From NCBI GenBank assembly GCA_964471755.1, contig CAYYJM010000146.1:1-15479 (forward strand): a stretch of 15,479 bases of DNA. The letters run 5' to 3'. Under the pieces are notes generated by a model. That model saw only the letters and a program-made list of their open reading frames with translations, was not told where the DNA came from and did not search any database. Position 1 is the first letter of the stretch. Each line of letters opens with the position of its first letter. Positions 1 through 8,409 of the stretch are shown one piece after another. The position numbers and the translations under genes were made by a program. Source of the DNA: CAYYJM01 sp964471755. GTDB taxonomy: Bacteria > Planctomycetota > Planctomycetia > Gemmatales > Gemmataceae.

Positions 1-1
1 T

Positions 2-2227
2 CTTCCATATCCTACCCGCAGCACCCCCTTAAGTTACAGGCATTGGGCTCACGCCCACGAACGGGGCATCCTGCATCGCGATCTGAAGCCGGCCAACATC
101 CTGCTGACAGACGACGGTCAGCCGATGCTGCTCGATTTCAACCTCGCCGCAGATGTCAAACAGTCCGATGGTGCCGAGGTCGCCCTGATCGGCGGCACGC
201 TGCCGTACATGTCGCCGGAACACCTGACGGCCTTCGACGGCCAGACGATCGCCGTCGATCATCGCAGCGATCTCTACGCCCTGGGTCTGATCCTGACCGA
301 GCTGCTGATCGGCCGACTGCCATTCGCCCGTCACCAGGGCGACCCGAAGGCGAACTTGCCGAAGATGATCGCCGAGCGACTGCAAGGGCCGACCCGACAC
401 GAGGTTCTGCGTCATCTGCGCCGCCACAACCCGGCCATCACACCAGCGATCGCCGCCATCCTGGGCCGTTGCCTGGAGCCCGATCCCGCCCAGCGCTACC
501 AGTCGGCGCGGGAACTTCAGGAAGACCTGGAACGACACCTGGCTCATCGTCCGCTGAAGCATACCCGCGAGCCCTCGCTGGTCGAGCGGACGAGCAAGTT
601 CGCCCGACGCAACCCGTATCTGACCTCGGCGACGACCCTGGCCCTGGCCGCCGGCCTGATCATTACCTCTCTGGTGGTGGCGCTCGTCGTCCGCACCAGA
701 CAGGTGGAGCGCAACCGGGTCGAGAAGAATCGCGAAGCCCTGACTCGGGCCGTGAGCGACGCCGGTTCGTTGTTCGCGGCGAGCCGATCGACTCCCTCTC
801 TGCGCGAACAGGGCGAGGTTCTGGCCCGGCAAACCCTGGCGACCTGGGGGGCGCTGGAGAGCGACGATCCGAGCCGCCTGCCGGCCGCCCTGGCACCCGA
901 CGAGAAGACCCAGGTGCGTGGCCGACTTGGCGAACTGTTGCTGCTGATGGCCGACACCTGCGCGGGCCCGGCGGAGGCGCTGGCGTTGAACGAACGGGCG
1001 GCCCGCTGGTTCAGTGATGGTCCAGCCCCACGAGCGATTCACCTGCATCGGGCGAGCTTGCTGGAGCGCATGGGGCGAGCCCGGGAGGCCGCCCAGGCTC
1101 GCGAACGAGCGGCGGCCAGTCCGGTTCGCTCGGCCTGGGAGCAGGCCCTCGTGGCACGCGAGGAGATACGCCAGGGGCAGGTCGCCCGGGCCGTCCGCGA
1201 CCTGGGCGAGGTCGTCCGCAAGGAACCGGGCAACGTCGCCGCCTGGCACCTGCTCGGCAACGCCACTCTGGAAGCCGCCGCCAACCGACTCGCCCAGGAG
1301 ACCGACGCCATCTCGGCCTACACGGTCTGCCTGGCCCTGACGCCGGGTTTCGCTGGACATCACATCAACCGCGGCCTGGCGTACCTTCGTCTACGGCGAT
1401 ACTCCGAGGCCGAGGCCGACTTCTCGGAGGCGCTGCGACTCCGCCCCGCCCTGGCCGAGGTGTATCTTCATCGGGCCCAGGCGTGGGAGGGAATCGGTGA
1501 ACCGAACCAGGCCCTGGCCGATGTGAACACCGCCATCCGTCAGGGCGTGACAACGAACCGGGCCTTCGCGACCCGTGCCCGGCTGCGAGCCAGCCTGGGA
1601 GAGGCCGCAGGGAGCGAGCAGGATCGTGCCGAGGTGCTGCGCCGCCAGCCAGAGAGCGAGGAGGATTTCATCGTTCGCGGCGTGGCTCGCCTGCCGACCG
1701 ACATCCCGGCAGCCCTGGCCGATTTCGAGGCGGCCGTCCGCCTCAATCCGCGATCCGTGGCCGGCCTGAACAACCAGGCCAGCATCTACTCCGAAAAGCT
1801 GGATCAGCCCCGTGAGGCCATCGCTCGTCTCGATCGGGTGCTGAAGAACTATCCGAACCTGGCGGGAGTCCACGCCTCACGGGGTGTTCTCCACGCCCGC
1901 CTGGGAGAGCGTTCCCAGGCTCTGCGCGATGCTCGCCAGGCTCTGACGCTGGATGACGGCCCGGAAACGGCGTACCAGGTGGCCGGCATCTACGCCCGCC
2001 TGGCGGGGTCGAGTGACGAATCCCGCTACCAGAACGAGGCCCTCCGGTTGCTGTCCCGAGCTTTGCGGCAAGGGTACGGTCTCGACCTGGTCGAGATCGA
2101 TCCGGATTTGACCACTCTGAAGCACGATCCCCGGCGCATCGCGATCGCGGAGGCGGCCCGACTACTCGGTCGCTACGCCACGCCTCAACCACGAGTTGAA
2201 CCCCTCCCGGGAGGTACACGTCCGTGA
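2..2227 (+). CDS. Ser/Thr protein kinase (C-lobe only) with transmembrane segment and TPR tail, 5' partial
   Basis: Seen: the open frame enters from the window edge. The catalytic loop HRDLKPAN starts at 74, followed by DFN (134-142) where DFG is usual, then GTLPYMSPEHL (activation segment with SPE) and DLYALG. A charged linker is followed by one hydrophobic segment at about 616-690, and from about 1180 to 2200 lie roughly eight degenerate TPR units such as the helix pair around LRRYSEAEADFSEALRLRP. Known: Hanks-type kinases with a membrane anchor and TPR tail are abundant in planctomycetes; they phosphorylate Ser/Thr while the TPRs bind partners. Inferred: a membrane kinase with an intracellular catalytic part and a TPR region probably on the other side of the membrane. 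The N-lobe (glycine loop, VAIK lysine, alpha-C) is absent from the window. The first ~46 bases read as non-kinase residues, so the true upstream sequence may differ. DFN keeps the metal-binding Asp, so activity remains plausible. The gene ends in a GTGA overlap with the HD-GYP gene. Confidence 0.88.
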   Translation, partial: LPYPTRSTPLSYRHWAHAHERGILHRDLKPANILLTDDGQPMLLDFNLAADVKQSDGAEVALIGGTLPYMSPEHLTAFDGQTIAVDHRSDLYALGLILTELLIGRLPFARHQGDPKANLPKMIAERLQGPTRHEVLRHLRRHNPAITPAIAAILGRCLEPDPAQRYQSARELQEDLERHLAHRPLKHTREPSLVERTSKFARRNPYLTSATTLALAAGLIITSLVVALVVRTRQVERNRVEKNREALTRAVSDAGSLFAASRSTPSLREQGEVLARQTLATWGALESDDPSRLPAALAPDEKTQVRGRLGELLLLMADTCAGPAEALALNERAARWFSDGPAPRAIHLHRASLLERMGRAREAAQARERAAASPVRSAWEQALVAREEIRQGQVARAVRDLGEVVRKEPGNVAAWHLLGNATLEAAANRLAQETDAISAYTVCLALTPGFAGHHINRGLAYLRLRRYSEAEADFSEALRLRPALAEVYLHRAQAWEGIGEPNQALADVNTAIRQGVTTNRAFATRARLRASLGEAAGSEQDRAEVLRRQPESEEDFIVRGVARLPTDIPAALADFEAAVRLNPRSVAGLNNQASIYSEKLDQPREAIARLDRVLKNYPNLAGVHASRGVLHARLGERSQALRDARQALTLDDGPETAYQVAGIYARLAGSSDESRYQNEALRLLSRALRQGYGLDLVEIDPDLTTLKHDPRRIAIAEAARLLGRYATPQPRVEPLPGGTRP
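2203..2214 (+). promoter_or_regulatory. Ribosome binding site inside a 12-bp palindrome, HD-GYP gene
   Basis: CCTCCCGGGAGG is a perfect self-complementary 12-mer. Its right half, GGGAGG (2209-2214), is a strong Shine-Dalgarno match 9 bases before the GTG at 2224. It supports the GTG start and translation coupled to the kinase stop. A hairpin with no loop cannot close fully, so any masking of the site would be partial. Confidence 0.6.
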
Positions 2228-3402
2228 GTGAACTCACCCCAGTTGTTGGCGGCCAGCAAACCGTTCCGGGTCTTCACCTGGAGGCGGCCTGGGACGTGCT
2301 GGAACGATTCGGCGAGGCGATCCAGCGCTGCGACCACGCCAGCGCCCAGATCCGGCTTCTGCTCCGCTCGACCCAGGAATGCCTTGGAGCCGACGCCGTC
2401 GTCTGGCATCGCGGCAGTGGCGAGGAGCCCTTCTGTGCGGTGGGTCAGACTGCTCTTTCCGAGCGCTGGCTCCAGGGGTTCCTGGCCCATCTCGAGGCAA
2501 AGGAATCGCTTGCCGGAGATTCCCAGATCTTCCACCTTGCCGGCGCGGAGCGGCCCGTATCGCCCTGGCCTTCCAGCGCGGTGATGCTCCGACTCAGCAA
2601 GAGCCGCGGCAGTCGGTTGATCGCTCTGAACTTCCAGCCCGAGAAACGGTTCTCGCCCACTGACGTGAAGGTGCTGCGACTGGCTCGCCGCATGGTGCTG
2701 AACCATCGGCAGCAGTCGCAGACCTACGACCGACTACGCGAAACGCTGTTCGACCTGGTCCGCTGCCTGACGGCGTCGATCGATGCCAAGGACCCGTTCA
2801 CCTGGGGACACAGCGAACGTGTCGCCCGCATTGCCGTCCGTCTGGGCAAGCAGATGGGCGTGTCGTCCGGCATGCAGAGCGATCTGTATCTGGCCGGTCT
2901 TCTCCACGATATCGGCAAGATCGGCATCCGGGACAGCGTCTTGCTGAAGCCCGGCTCTCTGACCGAAGAGGAACGCCTGCACATTCAGGAACATCCGGTC
3001 ATCGGTGATCGTTTGATCTGCACCATCAAATCGTTGCAACACCTGCGACCCGGTGTCCGGAACCATCACGAACGATTTGATGGAAAAGGCTACCCGGATC
3101 GCATTTCTGGGGATGCAATTCCCTTGATGGCGCGTATCATGGCCGTGGCAGATTCGTGCGATGCCATGATGGCGGAGCGCCCCTATCGTCCAGCCTTGCC
3201 TCCCGAGCGGATTGACTCGATCCTGCTCGCCGGAGCCGGAACCCAGTGGGATCCGCAGGTGATTGCATTCTTCATGGAGTGTCGCCAGGATCTGTATTCG
3301 ATCTGTCAACGGGGCCTGGGCGACTCCGTGTTTGTGGCCGTGGAACGTGCGTTGCGTACCCGACAAACACAAGAGGAGATGTCGTCGTTCCTGCCGCGTT
3401 GA
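2224..3402 (+). CDS. GAF-like plus HD-GYP domain phosphohydrolase (putative cyclic-di-GMP phosphodiesterase)
   Basis: 392 residues. Residues ~25-165 look like a GAF-type sensor fold, weak by eye. Residues ~172-365 form an HD-GYP domain with the expected signatures: HSERVA (196-201), HDIGK (228-232), EHPVIG (256-261), HHERFDGKGYP (281-291) and DSCDAM (310-315). Known: HD-GYP proteins bind two or three metals and hydrolyse cyclic-di-GMP to pGpG or GMP. The HD pair, the following His residues and the GYP motif are all intact, so an active enzyme is likely. There is no signal peptide or membrane segment, so it should be cytosolic. The GTG start at 2224 is chosen because GGGAGG lies 9 bases upstream and the GTGA overlap with the kinase stop is typical of translational coupling. 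Inferred: a signalling pair linking Ser/Thr phosphorylation to second-messenger turnover. There is no receiver domain, so input would come through the GAF-like part or by phosphorylation. Confidence 0.9.
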   Translation: MSELTPVVGGQQTVPGLHLEAAWDVLERFGEAIQRCDHASAQIRLLLRSTQECLGADAVVWHRGSGEEPFCAVGQTALSERWLQGFLAHLEAKESLAGDSQIFHLAGAERPVSPWPSSAVMLRLSKSRGSRLIALNFQPEKRFSPTDVKVLRLARRMVLNHRQQSQTYDRLRETLFDLVRCLTASIDAKDPFTWGHSERVARIAVRLGKQMGVSSGMQSDLYLAGLLHDIGKIGIRDSVLLKPGSLTEEERLHIQEHPVIGDRLICTIKSLQHLRPGVRNHHERFDGKGYPDRISGDAIPLMARIMAVADSCDAMMAERPYRPALPPERIDSILLAGAGTQWDPQVIAFFMECRQDLYSICQRGLGDSVFVAVERALRTRQTQEEMSSFLPR

Positions 3403-3450
3403 CCGAGAGTTACTCCCCGCGCACTCTTGGACAAGCGAGATCCCCTCCCG

Positions 3451-5648
3451 ATGCGACCTTCTATCTCCCTGTGTTTGGAGCGGTTGGAAGACCGCGACGT
3501 TCCCGCCTTTTTTGGCACTCCCTGGGTGGATGCTTCCCAGCTCTCGCTCAGCTTTGTTCCGGACGGAACCAGCGTCGGTTCGCAGCAGACCAGTGACCTG
3601 GACGGCAGCGACCTGGACGCGGCGTTCGCCGCCCAGGGGATCGACACGGCGGTCTGGCAAGGCGAGATTCTTCGGGCCGTTCAGAGCTGGCTGAGTGTTG
3701 CCAATATCGATGTCCACGTCGTCGAGGAGGAAGTCCCGCTCGGTGGCGGCCACGCCCTGGGCACGGCCGGCTTCTCACAGGGGGACTTCCGCTTCGGCGA
3801 CCTTCGCATTGCCGGCGCTCCGCTCGGCCCGAAGTCGCTGGCGATGGCGACTCCCTACGACCCAGTCCTGGGCACCTGGTCGGGAGACATCGTCATCAAC
3901 ACCACCGAGGCGTTCACCACCACGGGGGAGGCGGGAAAGTACGACCTGTATACGACCGTCCTCCAGGAAGTCGGCCACGCCCTGGGCGTCAAGGGCAACT
4001 TGAACGAGCCCGACTCGGTCATGTTCAACTACTACGTCGAGCCACGGCAAGGTCTGTGGGTCAGCAATGATGTCTCGGTCAAAGACGATGTCGATGCCAT
4101 CCAGCGTCTGTACGGCGTCCGCCAGGCCGACCGTTTCGAGGTCGATACCCAGAACAATATCACCAACAACGATACCTTCGCCACGGCGTATAAGTTCATG
4201 CGGGCGGCGAGACAGACGTACCGCACCGACCTCAAGACACTGGAGCCGAACGAGGCGTCCTACGACGGGCCGCCACCGCTCAACATCTACGGTGACATCA
4301 CGACGGCCACCGACACCGACTGGTTCTGGTACAAGGTCCGCGGCGCGGAAACCAATCCGGACTTCGAGATTCAACTGGACACGGCCGACTTCAGCCTGGC
4401 ACACCTCCAACTCGACGTCTACCAGGGGGACTATGACACGAACGGCCAGCTGATCGGTGTCAACTTCGTCCAGACCGCGGACGTGGACGGCCTGGCCAGC
4501 ATCACCGCGACTGCCGGAGCGACCTACTTCTTCAAGGTGAGCGCCGTCGGAGACGATTTCGCCATCGGCCGCTATAACCTGCTGCTGTCCCCGAACTCCG
4601 AGGAGGTGGCTGGCCGGCTGGAAACCACCTTCAACAACGTCTACGCCACTCTATCGGCGCATGACACCAGCGGCGAAGGCGAAGCCGCCGCCATGAAGCG
4701 GACCGATCAGAGTACGGGTGCGCGACCCAACTGGGTTGCTCAGGGCATCCTCGATCCGGACCTGCGCAACGAGGCGAACGACGTGGTGAACGACGTGGAT
4801 GTCTACTCGGTCACGTCGCCCGCCGCGGCCGGTCTGGTGCAGATCACGCTGAGCCTGTCGGCCTCCTCCTCCCAGGCATTCGTTTCGCTCGTCGATGACA
4901 ATGGGACGGACCTCGGTGCCCGAGTCGTCACCAGCGGCAACGGCACCTACGTCATCGAGGCGAACTACGCGGCCAGCACAACGGGCACACCGTACTACCT
5001 GCGCGTCGTGGACGTGAACAATTCTGGCGTCGCCTACCGCCTCCACGCTCAGTTCAAGGTGCCCGAGGAGGCGGACATCGCGCCGACCTTCACGGACACG
5101 ATCGGTGAGGAGATCCCGGCCACGCCGCCGGAAACGCCCCTGACTGCGGATGATTTCAAGAACGCCCTGCAATCGTTCCGGACCATGGAACTGACCGCGA
5201 CCGAGTTGCTGGACATCCAGTTCACCGCCGCGGGCGCGGGCGGTTCCGTCGTCGTGGAAGTGTACGACAACAACTCCCTCGGTAATCCGGATCCCACGCC
5301 ACTCTACGCGACCGACCAGATCATGGTCGGAGAGACGATCCGGCTCCAGTGGCTTCTCGGCCCGGGTAGCTACACCTTCCGGATCGTTGCCGGGACCGAA
5401 TACGAGGATGGCGATACCGGCGTCGGCTTCGGCCCGATCACCTTCAACATGACGGTCCGAATGGCGAACGATCCGATCGGTCCGCANNNNNNNNNNTCAG
5501 GGCTGAATTGTCCCCCGCTACCTTTGAGGCGCCGCGCCAACTCGCCCCGACATGGTCCGAGACGTCCTCCACGATCATCAACATCCTGAAGGAGTTGACG
5601 AACCCGTACGGCCGACCGTTCGGCAGCTACGTCGATAAGTGGTATTGA
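3451..5648 (+). CDS. Secreted planctomycete protein: degenerate metzincin-like domain plus PPC-like domains, interrupted by an assembly gap
   Basis: The N-terminus, residues 2-19, carries LERLEDRDVPA, the planctomycete extracellular motif (Pfam Planc_extracel, recalled), which favours the ATG at 3451 over a TTG at 3427. Residues ~20-225 resemble an M10/metzincin domain: QEVGHALGVKG (172-182), DSVMFNYY as the Met-turn, and DAIQRLYG. Two zinc-ligand positions are not His (Q172, G182), so catalysis is doubtful. PPC-like beta domains follow at about 277-385 and 449-537, and another beta domain at about 565-678. The frame then meets 10 N (5487-5496). Reading straight through gives an implausible tail that stops at 5589. 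The frame from 5499 instead reads a protein-like tail (NILKELTNPYGRPFGSYVDKWY is its end, split as NILKELTNPYG and RPFGSYVDKWY) ending in TGA at 5646-5648, which I take as the real C-terminus. The number of missing residues is unknown. It likely acts at the cell surface or outside; substrate unknown. Confidence 0.75.
5487..5496. other. Assembly gap (10 N) inside the metzincin-like gene
   Basis: Ten consecutive N, the same length as the gap at 11625, so probably an arbitrary placeholder. The reading frame changes across it (frame 1 before, frame 3 after), so the true gap length is not 10. Confidence 0.98.
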
Positions 5649-5654
5649 CCTCGG

Positions 5655-5682
5655 TTGCCAGCCCTCCCAGACGACGTACACT
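5655..5682 (+). promoter_or_regulatory. Candidate promoter upstream of the Ig-like/CAP gene
   Basis: TTGCCA (5655-5660), a 16-base spacer, then TACACT (5677-5682), followed by GGG. The -10-like element sits 30 bases before the ATG at 5713. The same nonamer TACACTGGG occurs upstream of the gene at 12321. By eye only; sigma-70-like matches are partial and the spacer is one base short. Confidence 0.4.
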
Positions 5683-5705
5683 GGGTGAAACGTCTCTCGG
5701 GAGGG
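5662..5705 (+). promoter_or_regulatory. Inverted repeat that can pair with the CAP gene ribosome binding site
   Basis: CCCTCCC (5662-5668) plus AGACG (5669-5673) can pair with CGTCT (5691-5695) and GGGAGGG (5699-5705). This gives 12 base pairs with a 3-base bulge (CTC) and a 17-base loop. The right arm is the Shine-Dalgarno region for the ATG at 5713, and the loop contains the TACACT element. Transcripts reading through from the upstream gene could fold and hide the site; transcripts starting at the internal promoter would lack the left arm. It could instead act as a weak terminator, though no T-run follows. Confidence 0.4.
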
Positions 5706-5712
5706 GCCGGCC

Positions 5713-7395
5713 ATGCTCATCGGTCGCTGGTTCGTGTGTGGAATCCTGCTCGGCATGCTCCTGACCACATCGGCTGCCGAGCCGCTCGGGCCGAAGCCGC
5801 CCGCATCCGGGGCACCGTCCGTCCGGCTCGGCACTGGCACGCTCGTCCTCTACCCGGTGCCGAATCAGACCGACGTGCCCACCACGTTTCCCGGCAATGA
5901 GGTTCCCGATCCGATCCCGCTGGCGAAGAGTCCGCAGGCCGGGTACCCGATCACGGCCTCGTTCACGCCGCGCATGGTCATCACCACGGCACGAGGCCAA
6001 CTGTTCGACGACGCGATGCAGGAAGTGCCGGCCTGGTTCTCGTCGCCGCAGGAGCCGGCCAACCTCAAGCACAAATCCAGCCAGCAGAACTCGCTCTGCC
6101 TGTTCCCCAAAGCGCCGCTCAAGCCAGCGACGAAGTACACCGTTCACCTCGCGTGCAAGGTCAACGGAGCCCTGCTGCAACGGAAGTACGCCTTCACGAC
6201 CGCGACCGAGAGCGACCCGATCGAGGCCATCGGCCCGGTCGTGGAACGTCTGAACCACTACCGCCAGGCCGCCGGCCTGGAGAAGGTCGAGGTGGACCGG
6301 GAACTGTCATCGGCGTGTCAGGCCCACGCTCGCTACCTGGCCAGGAATCTGCCCGAGAAGAGGGATCTGGAGTTGCGGGATCAGAATCCGGCCCTGCCCG
6401 GCTCGACTCCGGAAGGCCGAAAGGTCGCGCCGACCACGGTCACGCTGCGCAGCATGATCGGTCTCGAACCGATCGAGTACATGGTGGGGATGTACACCAA
6501 CCGGGCGACGGCTCTGCATCCCGGTCTGAAGAAGATCGGCATCGGTGTGACGCGCGATCCGATCGGCGGCGAACTGTGGGTCCTCGAACTACGGCGCTTC
6601 GCCGAGCCGTTCGTGCCGCCGCCGCCGACCTGCTTTCCGTCGCCGAACGCGCGGGAGGTGCCGCTCCTCTATCCGGCCCGCGCGACGCTGCATCCGGTGG
6701 CAGACCCCAAACAGCGCGACCGGGCCGGCTACGCGATCACCGCCCAGTGCTGGACGCGCAGCGAACTGACCAACATCGAGACGAAGCTGCGCAAGAAGGA
6801 CGGCGATGCCGTCGAGTGCTGGCGGTCGACACCGAGTGAGCCGGCCGTCGCGGACGTTCGGCAGAACGCGATCATGCTGGTGCCGAAGACACCGCTGGAA
6901 CCGGCGACGGTCTATGAAGTCCAGATGTCGGCCAGTATTGACGGCAAGCCGTGGCGTTCGACCTGGACATTCACGACGGAGGCGGCCAGCGCCCGGCAAG
7001 GGGAACGTGGCGTCCTCGAGGCGAAGGCCCTGGCCCTGCTCAACGCTTACCGGGCGACCTGTGGCCTGACACCGGCCCAGCTCGACGCGACCCTGTCGGC
7101 CGCCTGCGCCAAGCACGCCGAGTACCTGAAGGTGAACCTGGGCCATCCCTCGACCGTGGGCCTGGGCATGCACAATGAAGATCCGAAACTACCGGGTTAC
7201 ACGCCCGAGGGAGCGAAGGCGGGCAAGGCCAGTGTCATCGCCACGTCGCTCGAGCCGCTCGCTTCGCTCACCGGCTGGATGGACACGCTCTACCACCGTA
7301 TCCCGCTGATCGATCCGCGCGTACAGAAGGTCGGCTTCGGAGCCGTTCCGCTCGCGGATGGCCGCTGGATCTGCGTGATGCACGCCCACCCGTGA
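5713..7395 (+). CDS. Secreted protein with two tandem Ig-like + CAP (SCP/YkwD-like) units
   Basis: 560 residues. The ATG at 5713 follows GGGAGGGG with good spacing. A signal peptide is clear: positive start MLIGR, hydrophobic core to about residue 20, cleavage near TSA-AEP. The protein is an internal duplication. Unit 1 has an Ig-like part (~42-165; AGYPITASF at 76-84, LKPATKYTVHL at 136-146) and a CAP-like part (~172-295). Unit 2 repeats these (~314-423; AGYAITAQ at 338-345, LEPATVYEVQM) and (~434-558). Matching CAP landmarks are NPALPGSTPEG / DPKLPGYTPEG and HPGLKKIGIG / DPRVQKVGFG. Unit 2 keeps HNED and TLYHR; unit 1 has LRDQN and MYTNR there, so unit 1 has lost conserved polar residues. 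Known: CAP proteins are mostly extracellular and bind ligands such as lipids; bacterial members are poorly understood. The next gene starts 10 bp downstream, so the two are probably co-transcribed. Confidence 0.85.
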   Translation: MLIGRWFVCGILLGMLLTTSAAEPLGPKPPASGAPSVRLGTGTLVLYPVPNQTDVPTTFPGNEVPDPIPLAKSPQAGYPITASFTPRMVITTARGQLFDDAMQEVPAWFSSPQEPANLKHKSSQQNSLCLFPKAPLKPATKYTVHLACKVNGALLQRKYAFTTATESDPIEAIGPVVERLNHYRQAAGLEKVEVDRELSSACQAHARYLARNLPEKRDLELRDQNPALPGSTPEGRKVAPTTVTLRSMIGLEPIEYMVGMYTNRATALHPGLKKIGIGVTRDPIGGELWVLELRRFAEPFVPPPPTCFPSPNAREVPLLYPARATLHPVADPKQRDRAGYAITAQCWTRSELTNIETKLRKKDGDAVECWRSTPSEPAVADVRQNAIMLVPKTPLEPATVYEVQMSASIDGKPWRSTWTFTTEAASARQGERGVLEAKALALLNAYRATCGLTPAQLDATLSAACAKHAEYLKVNLGHPSTVGLGMHNEDPKLPGYTPEGAKAGKASVIATSLEPLASLTGWMDTLYHRIPLIDPRVQKVGFGAVPLADGRWICVMHAHP

Positions 7396-7405
7396 GGAAC
7401 CCGGC

Positions 7406-8350
7406 ATGACGCTGCTGTACACCGATCCGATCTACCTCGAACACGACACGGGCAGTCATCCCGAGAATGCCGACCGACTGCGTGCCATCACGGCCCGCCT
7501 GGACGCGGCCGGGCTGACGAAGCGGTGCCAGGCCGGCACGTTCGAGCCGTTGACCACCGAGGCCGTGGCTCGCCTGCATGGGCCGAGGATGGTCGAGGCG
7601 GTCCAGTCGCTGGCCGAACGGGGCGGCGGCCGACTCTGCCCTGACACGGTCCTGTCATCGAGGTCGTGTGCCGTTGGTCTGGCCGCGGCCGGGGCGTGCG
7701 TGGCGGCCGTCGAGGCGGTCCTGACCGGCCCGGAGAAGACCGCCCTGTGTCTGGTCCGACCGCCGGGCCATCACGCGACGCCGACTCGCAGCATGGGCTT
7801 CTGTCTGTTCAACAACATCGCCCTGGCCGCCCATCACGCCCGGACCGCGCACCAACTCGACCGCATCCTGATCGTGGACTGGGACGTTCACCACGGCAAC
7901 GGCACGCAAGACGTCTTCTACGCGGCAGGCGACGTTTTCTTCCTCAGCATCCATCGTTTCGGCATGGGATTCTACCCCGGCACCGGTGATGACGATGAGA
8001 CCGGCACCGGCCAGGGACTGGGAACCACACGGAACGTGCCGATCGGATTTGGCACCTCGCGCAAGAACTATCACGCCGCCTTTCGTGCCGCCCTGGAGAA
8101 GGCGGCCGACGCGATTCGGCCGCAGCTCGTTCTGATCAGCGCAGGCTTCGACGCGCACGTTCAGGATCCGATCGGCTCACTCGGTCTGGAAGTCGAGGAT
8201 TTCGGCACGTTAACGCGTGAGGTGCTGGCCGTGGCGAAAACGCACGCTCAGGGCCGGGTCGTCAGTTGTCTGGAAGGCGGCTATAACCGGGAGCGTCTCG
8301 CCGAATCGGTGCAGGTGCATCTGGAGGAGTTGCTCGCGTTCTCACCGTAA
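7406..8350 (+). CDS. Histone deacetylase-family (class II-like / AcuC-type) zinc deacetylase
   Basis: 314 residues, the usual length for a bacterial single-domain member. Family landmarks are all present: HPENADRL near the N-terminus, RPPGHHA (118-124) with the catalytic His pair H122/H123, DWDVHHGNGTQ (158-168) with zinc ligands D160 and H162, SAGFDAH (245-251) with the third ligand D249, and LEGGYN (289-294) with the transition-state Tyr Y293. Known: these enzymes remove acetyl groups from lysine in proteins or from small acetylated amines; prokaryotic substrates include acetyl-CoA synthetase, acetylpolyamines and other small amides. Catalysis should be intact. There is no signal peptide, so it is cytosolic, unlike the secreted CAP protein 10 bp upstream with which it probably shares a transcript. 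The ATG at 7406 follows GAGGA (7394-7398). I cannot tell the substrate, so I give no gene symbol. Confidence 0.93.
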   Translation: MTLLYTDPIYLEHDTGSHPENADRLRAITARLDAAGLTKRCQAGTFEPLTTEAVARLHGPRMVEAVQSLAERGGGRLCPDTVLSSRSCAVGLAAAGACVAAVEAVLTGPEKTALCLVRPPGHHATPTRSMGFCLFNNIALAAHHARTAHQLDRILIVDWDVHHGNGTQDVFYAAGDVFFLSIHRFGMGFYPGTGDDDETGTGQGLGTTRNVPIGFGTSRKNYHAAFRAALEKAADAIRPQLVLISAGFDAHVQDPIGSLGLEVEDFGTLTREVLAVAKTHAQGRVVSCLEGGYNRERLAESVQVHLEELLAFSP

Positions 8351-8409
8351 GTAACGATAGACGAGCCGCCATTATTTGGGCGTAACCGGCGAATCGTTGC
8401 GATAGAATC

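Noticed and set aside
29..1363. Long open frame on the minus strand opposite the kinase
   Set aside because: Antisense shadow of a GC-rich gene: low-complexity Arg/Gln/Gly content, no domain, while the + strand reads clear kinase and TPR sequence.
8376..8408. Possible promoter upstream of DUF1501 (TTGGGC ... TAGAAT)
   Set aside because: TAGAAT at 8403-8408 is a fair -10, but the nearest -35-like element is 21 bases away; too weak to annotate.
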